DNA from: Bradyrhizobium sp. CCGUVB4N
Lineage (GTDB): Bacteria; Pseudomonadota; Alphaproteobacteria; Rhizobiales; Xanthobacteraceae
Assembly (NCBI RefSeq): GCF_024199945.1
Contig: NZ_JANADP010000001.1
Coordinates: 6,324,001-6,388,000 of the forward strand
DNA: 64,000 nucleotides
Direction of reading: 5' to 3'
Shown here: positions 17,525-25,000 of the stretch, piece by piece
Numbering within the stretch: the first letter of the stretch is position 1
Layout: each line of letters begins with the position of its first letter
Position numbers and translations under genes: made by a program
The notes under the pieces: model-generated
What the model was told of the DNA's origin: nothing
Database searches by the model: none
Seen by the model: only the letters and a program-made list of their open reading frames with translations

Positions 17525-19333
17525 ATGTTCCGCCTGAAATCCGCCCTGATGACCGCCGGCCTGCTGGGAAGCCTGTTCGGCTTCGCCTGCGGCCCTGTTG
17601 CCGCGCAAGTCGCCCCTGTCGAGCCGGCCGCGCCTGCCGCCCTGCAAGGCCCGGAGCAGCGGGTGGCGCTGGTGATCGGCAATTCGAACTACCGGAACGC
17701 ACCGCAGCTCGCCAATCCCGACAATGACGCACAGTCGATGGCGCAGTTCCTCAACTCCGCCGGCTTCGAGGTGATCTCGGCGACCGACCTCGGCCAGAAC
17801 GACATGCTGCGCGTGGTGCAGGATTTCTCCGCAAAAGTGTCCGCGCGCGGCCCGAACACGGTGGCGATGGTCTATTACGCCGGTCACGGCGTGCAGCTCG
17901 CCGGCGAGAACTATCTCGTCCCTGTCGACGCGAAGGTGTCGAACCCGACCGAGCTCGTCAACGACTCGGTCCGCCTGGTCGACGTGATGTCGACGCTGGA
18001 GACGATCCCGAGCCGGATGCGCATCGTCATCCTCGACGCCTGCCGCAACAACCCGTTCCCCAGCGTCAACGACGCCGGCCGGGGCCTTGCCATCGTCGAT
18101 GCGCCGAACGGCTCCATCGTCGGTTATTCGACCGCACCGGGTGCCGAGGCACTCGACGGGAACAACGGCCACAGCCCCTACACGCAGGCCTTCCTGAACG
18201 TCGCGCGCGAGCCCAACGTGCCGATCGAGCAGCTGTTCAAGCGCGTGCGTCTCCAGGTGAACCAGACCACCAGCGGCGCGCAGATTCCGTGGGAGAGCTC
18301 CTCGCTCACCTCCGACTTCACCTTCTTCGGCGATACCTCCGTTGCCGCCAACCGCGCGCCGATGAATGCGCCGGTGGTGCAGATGGCCTCGAACCTGCCG
18401 AGCCGCTCGACCCGTCAGGCCTATGACTACGTCGTGTCCGAGGGACGGCCGGAGTACTACCAGGAGTTCATCCAGATGTATCCGCACGATCCGCTGTGCG
18501 ATCACATCCGCTGGCTGCTGTCGAACCTGCTGCTCTCGCAGGCCTGGCACCAGGCGGTGCTGGCGAACTCGCCGATCGGCTACCAAGCCTTCTACAACAA
18601 CTACGGCAACAGCCCCTATGCGCAGATGGCGCACAAGCTCGAGGTACAGCCGAAGCTGATCCCGCTGATGCAAGCGACGAAGTTTCTGGCCCCGCAGAAC
18701 ATTGCCCCGACGCTCAAGATCGGCAATCTCGGCCAGCCCAAATACATGCCGCTGATCCAGCAGGGCAACGGCGGCTCGCAGATCAACGCCAACCTTCCGG
18801 TCGTGCAGAAGCCGGTCGACAGCAACGTCATCGGCAAGCTCGGCAATGGCGGCCAGATCGTCAACCTGCCGGCCGGCAATTCGCAGAACGGCGCGCCGTC
18901 GCAGACCCCGGGCAAGATCGTCACCCTGCCCGCGCCGACCAACACTGCGACGAACAACAACGGCATCGGCAAGATCACGACACTGCCGGTGACCACCACC
19001 AATCAGAACACCGGCAACAACAATGCCGGCACGGCCAACGGCAACCCCGGCAAGGTCGTGAGCATGCCGGTGACGATCGGCAAGGGCGGCTCGACCGTCG
19101 ATGTGAAGACCACGGACGTGAAGACGACGAATGTTCAGACGCAGAACAACCCGATCCACATCAACAACGGCGTGAAGCTCAACAACAATCCGGTGAACAA
19201 GGTGCAAGTCCAGAACAACCACCAGAACAACCGGCCGCAGTTCAATGCGATGGGGAATGGCGGCGGCAACAATGTCCGTCAGTCGATGAACCAGTCAAAC
19301 GGCGGCAACAACCACCGCAGCTTCTTGCACTGA
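17525..19333 (+). CDS. Secreted caspase-like (peptidase C14) protein with Asn-rich repeat tail
   Basis: 602 residues. A signal peptide (about 1-28, ending PVAAQ) precedes a caspase fold at about 45-280. The catalytic dyad is visible: His121 in YYAGHGVQ and Cys173 in LDACRNNPF. A helical region follows (about 290-400). The tail from ~410 is Asn/Gln/Gly-rich and contains four degenerate copies of G-[KQ]-[IV]-[VT]-x-[LM]-P at about residues 443-517. The start is well supported by GAGGGAG ahead of ATG. A terminator follows. Periplasmic or surface proteolysis with Arg or Lys specificity is expected from the family; the target is unknown. Two palindromic boxes upstream suggest regulated expression. 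Confidence 0.88.
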   Translation: MFRLKSALMTAGLLGSLFGFACGPVAAQVAPVEPAAPAALQGPEQRVALVIGNSNYRNAPQLANPDNDAQSMAQFLNSAGFEVISATDLGQNDMLRVVQDFSAKVSARGPNTVAMVYYAGHGVQLAGENYLVPVDAKVSNPTELVNDSVRLVDVMSTLETIPSRMRIVILDACRNNPFPSVNDAGRGLAIVDAPNGSIVGYSTAPGAEALDGNNGHSPYTQAFLNVAREPNVPIEQLFKRVRLQVNQTTSGAQIPWESSSLTSDFTFFGDTSVAANRAPMNAPVVQMASNLPSRSTRQAYDYVVSEGRPEYYQEFIQMYPHDPLCDHIRWLLSNLLLSQAWHQAVLANSPIGYQAFYNNYGNSPYAQMAHKLEVQPKLIPLMQATKFLAPQNIAPTLKIGNLGQPKYMPLIQQGNGGSQINANLPVVQKPVDSNVIGKLGNGGQIVNLPAGNSQNGAPSQTPGKIVTLPAPTNTATNNNGIGKITTLPVTTTNQNTGNNNAGTANGNPGKVVSMPVTIGKGGSTVDVKTTDVKTTNVQTQNNPIHINNGVKLNNNPVNKVQVQNNHQNNRPQFNAMGNGGGNNVRQSMNQSNGGNNHRSFLH

Positions 19334-19353
19334 TTGCGGCAACCGCACACGAC

Positions 19354-19388
19354 AAAGGGGCAGAGCGGCAACGCTCTGCCCCTTTCGT
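19354..19388 (+). terminator. Rho-independent terminator after the caspase-like gene
   Basis: A 13-bp stem (AAAGGGGCAGAGC / GCTCTGCCCCTTT) with a 6-base loop. The A-rich left arm allows action on both strands, which suits the convergent dehydratase gene ending at 19401. Confidence 0.85.
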
Positions 19389-19400
19389 CATGTCAAAAGC

Positions 19401-20384
19401 TCAGGCGACCAGCTCGGCAAACAGATCCGCATCGACATTGCCGCCGGAGAGCACGATCACCACGTTCTTGCCGGCGGCGTCGAGACGGCCCGCGAGCAAC
19501 GCGGCAAGGCCCACCGCGCCGCCGGGCTCGACCACGAGCTTCAGCTCGCGATAGGCAAAGGCGACGGCCGCCCCGACTTCCTTGTCCGACGCGGTCACGC
19601 CGCGTGCCAGAAGCTTGCTGTTGATCGCAAAGGTCATCTCGCCGGGGATCAGCGCCATCAGCGCATCGCAGATGGTGCGGCCCGCCGGCGGATGCGGCTC
19701 GCGATGGCCTGCGGTCAGCGACAGGCCGTGATCGTCGAACGCCTCGGGCTCGGCCACCACGATCTGGGCTTGCGGATAACGCGCCTTCACGGCCGTGGCG
19801 ACGCCCGCGATCAGGCCGCCGCCGGAGGCCGGCGCCACCACGATGTCGGGCGACAGGCCGAGCGTTGCCATGTCTTCCGCGATCTCCCGGCCGGCGGTGC
19901 CCTGCCCCGCGATCACGAAGGGATCGTCATAGGGCCTGACCAGCGTCGCGCCGCGCTTCTCGGCAATGCCGCGCGAGATTGCCTCGCGGTCGTCGTTGTA
20001 GCGATCGTACAGCACGACCTCGGCGCCGTAGGATTTGGTGCGCTCGCGCTTCGACAGCGGCGCATCCGCCGGCATCACGATGGTCGCCTGCATGTCGAGG
20101 ATCTTTGCCGCCGCCGCCACGCCCTGGGCGTGGTTGCCGGAGGAGAACGCGACGACGCCGCCGGCGCGCTTGTCCTGCGGGATCGAGAACACCTTGTTGA
20201 AGGCGCCCCGGAACTTGAAGGAGCCGGTGCGCTGGAGCATCTCCGGCTTCAGGAACACCTTTGCACCGACGCGCTCGTTGAGCACGGGAAACGACAACAG
20301 CGGGGTGCGGACGGCGAAGGGCGCGAGCACGCGCGCTGCGGCGTCGATATCGGCGGGGCCGATCGGAAGGGGCTGTTCGGACAT
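19401..20384 (-). CDS. Threonine/serine dehydratase, PLP fold II, without ACT domain
   Basis: 327 residues. The PLP lysine lies in GSFKFRGAFNK (about residue 55), the Asn-containing loop is SSGNHAQGVA, and the Gly-rich phosphate loop is PASGGGLIAG. The protein ends without the C-terminal ACT/regulatory domain of biosynthetic IlvA, so it belongs with short catabolic-type threonine ammonia-lyases or serine/hydroxyaspartate dehydratases. The reaction is removal of ammonia from L-Thr or L-Ser in the cytoplasm. It appears to be a single-gene unit. The exact substrate cannot be read from the sequence. Confidence 0.88.
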   Translation of the reverse strand: MSEQPLPIGPADIDAAARVLAPFAVRTPLLSFPVLNERVGAKVFLKPEMLQRTGSFKFRGAFNKVFSIPQDKRAGGVVAFSSGNHAQGVAAAAKILDMQATIVMPADAPLSKRERTKSYGAEVVLYDRYNDDREAISRGIAEKRGATLVRPYDDPFVIAGQGTAGREIAEDMATLGLSPDIVVAPASGGGLIAGVATAVKARYPQAQIVVAEPEAFDDHGLSLTAGHREPHPPAGRTICDALMALIPGEMTFAINSKLLARGVTASDKEVGAAVAFAYRELKLVVEPGGAVGLAALLAGRLDAAGKNVVIVLSGGNVDADLFAELVA

Positions 20385-20447
20385 GAGGCGATGTTATCGC
20401 GGCGGACGCGGCGCGGGCAAGACACCTCCGCGCGAGGATTTTACCCT

Positions 20448-21491
20448 TTAAGCGACGAAGCGCGGCTGTTCCGCGCCCGCCCGGCCAGGCAGCACCGCAC
20501 CGACCGCCCGGATGCTGTCCACAAAGGCCCGCGCCGAGGCTTCCCAGGTGTAGTTGGCGGCGAATTCGACGCAGGCCTGCCTGGAAACATCGAGCGCGGC
20601 GAAGCAGGCGTTACGCAGATCATGATCGAGCGCCCCGACCGGCGCATCGCCGATGACGTCGCGCGGCCCCTTCACCGGGAAGGCCGCGACCGGCAGGCCG
20701 CTCGCCAGCGCCTCGAGCAGGACCAGGCCGAACGTGTCGGTCTTGCTCGGAAACACGAACACATCGGCCGCCGCATAGATGTCGGCCAGTTCTTCGCCGT
20801 GCTTCTCGCCTAAAAAGATCGCATCGGGATAGGCTTCTTCCAGCGCGTTGCGCGCCGGGCCGTCGCCGACGATCACCTTGGTGCCGGGCAGGTCGAGGTC
20901 AAGGAACGCCTCGAGATTCTTCTCCACCGCAACGCGGCCGACCGACAGGAACACCGGAGCCGGCAGGCAGAGGTCGACGGCGCGGGGATGGAACAAATGG
21001 GTGTCGACGCCGCGCGGCCACAGCACGACATTGTCGAAACCGCGCTCGCCGAGCTCCCGGGCCAGCGCCGGCGTTGCCGCCATCACGGCCCGGCTCGGGC
21101 AGTGGAATCGGCGCAGCGCCCGCCAGATCAGGGATTCCGGAACCGGCATCCGGGCACGGACATATTCGGGAAAGCGGGTGTGGAAGCTGGTCGTGAACGG
21201 CAACTTGCGCTGCCGGCAATAGCGGCGGACCATCAGGCCGATCGGCCCTTCCGTCGCGATATGGATACTGTCGGGCCGCGCTTCCTCGATCAGCTTTGCG
21301 ATGCGCGCCGGACGCGGCATCGCGAGCCGCACGTCGCGATAGCTCGGCATCGCAAAGGTGCGGAACGATTGCGGCGTCAGAAACGTGAACTCGACACCGA
21401 GCGTCTTCGCAGCGTCAGCGAGCTTGGTCAGCGTCCGAACCACACCGTTGACTTGCGGGTGCCAGGCGTCGGTCGCGACCAGGATGCGCAT
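20448..21491 (-). CDS. Glycosyltransferase family 4 (GT-B fold)
   Basis: 347 residues. The N-terminal acceptor domain begins RILVATDAWHPQVNGVVRT. The C-terminal donor domain has LSVGRVAVEKNLEAFLDL, KVIVGDGPA and the EX7E region FPSKTDTFGLVLLEALASG. This is close to the DgdA/MgtA-like group that acts on membrane lipids or sugars. The ATG shares one base with the stop of the upstream phosphatase gene (TGATG), so the two are coupled. The pairing suggests envelope lipid or LPS work; the donor and acceptor are unknown. Confidence 0.88.
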   Translation of the reverse strand: MRILVATDAWHPQVNGVVRTLTKLADAAKTLGVEFTFLTPQSFRTFAMPSYRDVRLAMPRPARIAKLIEEARPDSIHIATEGPIGLMVRRYCRQRKLPFTTSFHTRFPEYVRARMPVPESLIWRALRRFHCPSRAVMAATPALARELGERGFDNVVLWPRGVDTHLFHPRAVDLCLPAPVFLSVGRVAVEKNLEAFLDLDLPGTKVIVGDGPARNALEEAYPDAIFLGEKHGEELADIYAAADVFVFPSKTDTFGLVLLEALASGLPVAAFPVKGPRDVIGDAPVGALDHDLRNACFAALDVSRQACVEFAANYTWEASARAFVDSIRAVGAVLPGRAGAEQPRFVA

Positions 21492-22303
21492 CAAGCGGCC
21501 CTTGCTGCCACCTGCGGTACGGCGGCAGGCTTCTGCGCGTGATCCGCCCAGGTGATGATCTCGAAACGGCCGTCATCGTGCTCGACCAGCGCCGTGCAGC
21601 TCTCGACCCAGTCGCCGCAATTCATGTAGCGGATGCCGTTCTCGTCGCGGATCACGGCGTAGTGGATGTGGCCGCAGATCACGCCATCGGCGTCATGACG
21701 CCGCGCTTCGGCAGACAGCGCCTGCTCGAACGCGCCGATATAGTTGACCGCGTTCTTGACCTTCTGCTTGGCCCATTGCGACAGCGACCAATACGGCACC
21801 TTGAACATGCGGCGGAAGAAGTTGACGAAGCGATTCATCTGGATCGCGAAGTCGTAGGCCTTGTCGCCGAGATGGGCGAGCCAGCGCGCGTTCTGCACCA
21901 CGAGATCGAAGATGTCGCCGTGGATGACGAGATAGCGCTTGCCGTCCGCGCCGGTGTGGACGGTGTTCTCGACGACGTCGATGCCGCCGAAATGCGTGCC
22001 GTAATAGTTGCGCAGGAACTCGTCGTGATTGCCGGGCACGTAGATGATCTTGGCGCCCTTGCGCGCCTTGCGCAGCAGCTTCTGCACCAGATCGTTATGC
22101 GATTGCGGCCAGTGCCAGCTCGATTTCAGCGCCCAGCCGTCGACGATGTCCCCGACGAGATAGATGGTGTCGGCATCGTGGTAGCGCAGGAAGTCCAGCA
22201 AAAGGTCGGCTTGCGAGCCGCGGGCTCCGAGATGAACGTCGGAGATGAACAAGGTGCGAAAGCGCCGTTCAGGGCTCTCGTCACTCACATCGTAACTTCC
22301 CAT
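21491..22303 (-). CDS. LpxH-like metallophosphoesterase (UDP-2,3-diacylglucosamine diphosphatase family)
   Basis: 270 residues. All calcineurin-type metal motifs are present: ISDVHLGARGSQ, YLVGDIVDGW, VPGNHDEFLRN, VIHGDIFD and CGHIHYA. It matches the LpxH/LpxI-substitute branch common in alphaproteobacteria, which splits UDP-2,3-diacylglucosamine in lipid A synthesis or acts on a related diphosphate. ATG at 22303 (MGSYDVSDES) is preferred over an upstream TTG. It is first in a two-gene unit with the glycosyltransferase. Whether it is the true lipid A enzyme depends on what else the genome carries. Confidence 0.85.
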   Translation of the reverse strand: MGSYDVSDESPERRFRTLFISDVHLGARGSQADLLLDFLRYHDADTIYLVGDIVDGWALKSSWHWPQSHNDLVQKLLRKARKGAKIIYVPGNHDEFLRNYYGTHFGGIDVVENTVHTGADGKRYLVIHGDIFDLVVQNARWLAHLGDKAYDFAIQMNRFVNFFRRMFKVPYWSLSQWAKQKVKNAVNYIGAFEQALSAEARRHDADGVICGHIHYAVIRDENGIRYMNCGDWVESCTALVEHDDGRFEIITWADHAQKPAAVPQVAARAA

Positions 22304-22511
22304 GCGACAGCCTAACAATGTCCCGTGACAGGGGGATGACCAATGAACCTTTGAGGCACCCTCAGATACGAATCAAACCTCGCCTCGCCCTCCCCGCGAA
22401 TATCAGTCGCATGCGACAATCAGGCGACATGGGGCGGCATTGGTTGCCCGCAAAAGCCCGGACCGGAAGCGCGGCACACGCCAGAGACGACGCGAGCCAC
22501 GGGCGGGCGCG

Positions 22512-23084
22512 CTATTTTCCGGAAACGACCATCGCCCGAACAAGGAGTGCGATTCGTTCACTACGTGCGCCGAGCCTAATTCGGCCCGATCGTTCGAGTT
22601 CAACGAGCCCGTGCAGGGCCGCCCAAAACGTCTCGGTCGCGACATCCACATCGACGCAAAACGGCGTTACCACTGCCGCAAGGGCCTCGAACCCGGCCCG
22701 TAATTCCGGTCTGGTCCCGGCTTCGGCGAAGCGCAGATCCGTCGGAAGAGTGAACATGGCCTCATAGAGCGCGGGATTTCGGTGGGCAAAGGCGAGGTAG
22801 GCCGTCGCGACATTCTTGATTGCGTTTCGCCCGGTCGACCCACCTGCCGCCTCCCGAAGAGCCACAGCGATGTCGCGGAAACCCTCGAGGGCTACTGCGG
22901 TAACGATCGCATCCCTGTTTTCGAAATGTGAATAGAGGACCGGCTGACTGTGTTCGATCTCATCGGCAAGCCGACGGATCGTCACGGCGTTCCATCCCTC
23001 GCGCTCTGCGATCACGCGCGCTGCCGCGACGATGCGGCGTTCGCGTTCAGCGCGTTGCCTGTCTTTCCGCTCGGCGATCCCCAA
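22512..23084 (-). CDS. TetR/AcrR-family repressor
   Basis: 190 residues if it starts at the TTG at 23084, which follows GGGAG by eight bases. An earlier TTG at 23144 would place the start inside the operator. The N-terminal helix-turn-helix is typical (IVAAARVIAEREGWNAVTIRRLADEI..QPVLYSHFENRDAIV). The C-terminal ligand domain resembles the WHG/TetR_C_33 type. It is divergent from a pair of small membrane proteins, with a double palindrome between, so auto-repression and repression of that pair are likely. Confidence 0.85.
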   Translation of the reverse strand: MGIAERKDRQRAERERRIVAAARVIAEREGWNAVTIRRLADEIEHSQPVLYSHFENRDAIVTAVALEGFRDIAVALREAAGGSTGRNAIKNVATAYLAFAHRNPALYEAMFTLPTDLRFAEAGTRPELRAGFEALAAVVTPFCVDVDVATETFWAALHGLVELERSGRIRLGARSERIALLVRAMVVSGK

Positions 23085-23137
23085 CCTTCGATCTCCCAGG
23101 CCAAGATGGTCGACACTTATTATCGATGCTTGACGAT

Positions 23138-23173
23138 CTAGCAACGCTAGAATATGTATTCTAGCAATGCTAG
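23138..23173. promoter_or_regulatory. Double TetR-type operator
   Basis: Two near-identical palindromes, CTAGCAACGCTAG (23138-23150) and CTAGCAATGCTAG (23161-23173), stand as mirror images around a TATG centre. The arms extend to 17 bp (CTAGCAnnGCTAGAATA). They sit between the repressor and the divergent membrane-protein genes, 20 bases before the plus-strand ATG at 23193. Confidence 0.8.
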
Positions 23174-23192
23174 ATTATCTTGGATCGATATA

Positions 23193-23582
23193 ATGAATCT
23201 CATGCACTGGCTTCCGCTTGGAACCGCGCTGCTCGTGGCTCTCGGGATTATCGCGATCGGCATCCAATATGTCGTCAGTCCGCGGACCGCGACACGCAGT
23301 TTCGGCCTGCCACTCCCTGAAGACGGTGCCAACACCGACTGGTGGCTTCGCCTCAAGGGCGTTCGCGACATCGCGTCGGGATTGACCGTGCTGGCATTCA
23401 TGGCGTGGGGTGTCCCCCGGGGGATCGGCATCATCCTGTTTGTCGAAGCCATCATCCCCGTCGGCGACATGCTGGTCGTGCTCGGCGGCCGAGGCTCCGC
23501 AAGACGCGCGTTCGGCATTCACGGCCTCACGGCGGCGATCATGATTCTGGCAGCCATCCCCATGATGATGGATGTGCCCTGA
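23193..23582 (+). CDS. DUF4267-type small membrane protein
   Basis: 129 residues with four hydrophobic segments, from MNLMHWLPLGTALLVALG. It matches DUF4267 in the pattern RLKGVRDIASGLTVLAFMAWG and EAIIPVGDMLVVL. I start at ATG 23193; an earlier ATG at 23154 would run through the operator. It is co-transcribed with the next gene (one-base gap) and probably controlled by the divergent TetR protein. Function unknown; such pairs often appear with TetR regulators that respond to hydrophobic compounds. Confidence 0.82.
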   Translation: MNLMHWLPLGTALLVALGIIAIGIQYVVSPRTATRSFGLPLPEDGANTDWWLRLKGVRDIASGLTVLAFMAWGVPRGIGIILFVEAIIPVGDMLVVLGGRGSARRAFGIHGLTAAIMILAAIPMMMDVP

Positions 23583-23583
23583 G

Positions 23584-23904
23584 ATGACCCATATTGTTTC
23601 GGTTTGTCTGCTCGTTGCCGGGCTCTTTGGCGCGGGCCTCCATAACGCGATCGCCGGTTCCGCGACGCAAAGCAGCTTCGTTCGATGGGGTTACCCGCGC
23701 TGGTGGGGCAGCCTTACCGGCGGATTGGAGATCGTGAGCGCCGTTCTGATTGCGCTCCCTGCGACTCGCGTCGTTGGCCTGGTGCTGGGCGCAGCAATTA
23801 TTTTGGCCGCTGTTCTGACCGTGGTGCGCCACCGCGAATTTTCGCACCTTGTACCGCTCGGTGTGTTTGCCACCTTGATGGCTCTCGCAGGAACGTTGTC
23901 TTGA
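23584..23904 (+). CDS. DoxX-like small membrane protein
   Basis: 106 residues, four hydrophobic helices, starting MTHIVSVCLLVAGLFGAG one base after the previous stop. The fold resembles DoxX-like/DUF4345-type proteins, which are small four-helix membrane proteins of mostly unknown role. Second gene of the TetR-linked pair. Confidence 0.75.
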   Translation: MTHIVSVCLLVAGLFGAGLHNAIAGSATQSSFVRWGYPRWWGSLTGGLEIVSAVLIALPATRVVGLVLGAAIILAAVLTVVRHREFSHLVPLGVFATLMALAGTLS

Positions 23905-23940
23905 GGGCCGAAATTGCCGGCCGGCTAGCCGCAGCCGACG

Positions 23941-24741
23941 TCAGTAGAACTTGTGGAAATGATGGACCGGCCCGTGGCCGTGACCGACGCTGAAGCGGTC
24001 GGCAGCTTCGATCGCCGCGCTGATCCAGGCTTTGGCGTTGCGCACGGCCGTCTCGAGATCCTCGCCCCTGGCGAGGCCTGCTGCAACCGCCGAGGACAGC
24101 GAGCAGCCGGTGCCATGGGTGTTGCGCGTAGCGACGCGCGACGCGGCAAGCGCGATCGTCTTGTCGGCGCCGACGAGATAGTCGATGCTCTCGCGGCCCT
24201 CACCGTGTCCGCCCTTGATCAGGACCGCGCGGCAGCCGAGTTCGAGAAGGCGGCGCCCCTGGCTTTCGATCTCGATCTCGCTTCGTGCGATCGGCTCGTC
24301 CAGCAGCGCGGCCGCCTCCGGCAGATTGGGTGTGATCACCGATGCCAGCCGCATCAGCTTCGTGCGCAACGCCTCGACGGCCTCCGCCGCCAGCAGGCGA
24401 TCGCCGGAGGTCGCGACCATCACGGGATCGAGCACGATATGGCGCGGCTTCCAGCGCACCAGCGCAGAGGCGATCGCGTCGATGCTCTCGGCCTGCGCCA
24501 CCATGCCGATCTTCACCGCGCCGACATCGAGATCGGAGAACACTGCATCGATCTGCGCCGTGACGAACGCGGCGGGCACCGCATGAATGCCGGTGACGCC
24601 TTTGGTGTTCTGCGCGGTCAGCGCCGTGATCGCGGACGCGCCATAGACGCCGAGCGCGGCAAAGGTCTTCAGGTCGGCCTGGATGCCGGCGCCGCCGCTC
24701 GAATCCGAGCCGGCGATGGTGAGCGCCACGGGCGTGGTCAT
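23941..24741 (-). CDS. thiD: Hydroxymethylpyrimidine/phosphomethylpyrimidine kinase ThiD
   Basis: 266 residues from ATG 24741 (MTTPVALTIAGSDSSGGAG). It shows the ribokinase-like marks AGSDSSGGAGIQADLKTF at the substrate site, LDPVMVATSGDRLL, VLIKGGHGEG, and the anion hole NTHGTGCSLSSAVA. It phosphorylates HMP and HMP-P for thiamine synthesis in the cytoplasm. It stands alone; no TPP riboswitch could be recognised in the leader. The C-terminus is His-rich (HGHGPVHHFHKFY). Confidence 0.95.
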   Translation of the reverse strand: MTTPVALTIAGSDSSGGAGIQADLKTFAALGVYGASAITALTAQNTKGVTGIHAVPAAFVTAQIDAVFSDLDVGAVKIGMVAQAESIDAIASALVRWKPRHIVLDPVMVATSGDRLLAAEAVEALRTKLMRLASVITPNLPEAAALLDEPIARSEIEIESQGRRLLELGCRAVLIKGGHGEGRESIDYLVGADKTIALAASRVATRNTHGTGCSLSSAVAAGLARGEDLETAVRNAKAWISAAIEAADRFSVGHGHGPVHHFHKFY

Positions 24742-25000
24742 CGCAGGATACGCTTGCTTGAGGAAAACTCGGCCATAGCCAGTCCTAGCGCGCCCCCGCA
24801 GCCCCAGCAAGCCGGCGAATCAGGCACAGCCGGTGCTGCGCGGCTGTCGCCCCGGAAGCGGGCATAACCTGAGAAAATAAGACCAGGGCATCGTCCGGCC
24901 TTGGCGCCCATCCCCGCGAATGACACGTTAGCAGGTGGATTCGTCCAGCGACGCCTTGTTGCGGGCCGGCCTCGGCCCGCAATCCTTTCGGGAAGAAATC

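Noticed and set aside
24742..24930. Possible TPP riboswitch upstream of thiD
   Set aside because: The conserved CUGAGA and ACCUGAU-type segments of the thiamine box in correct order could not be found on the minus strand.
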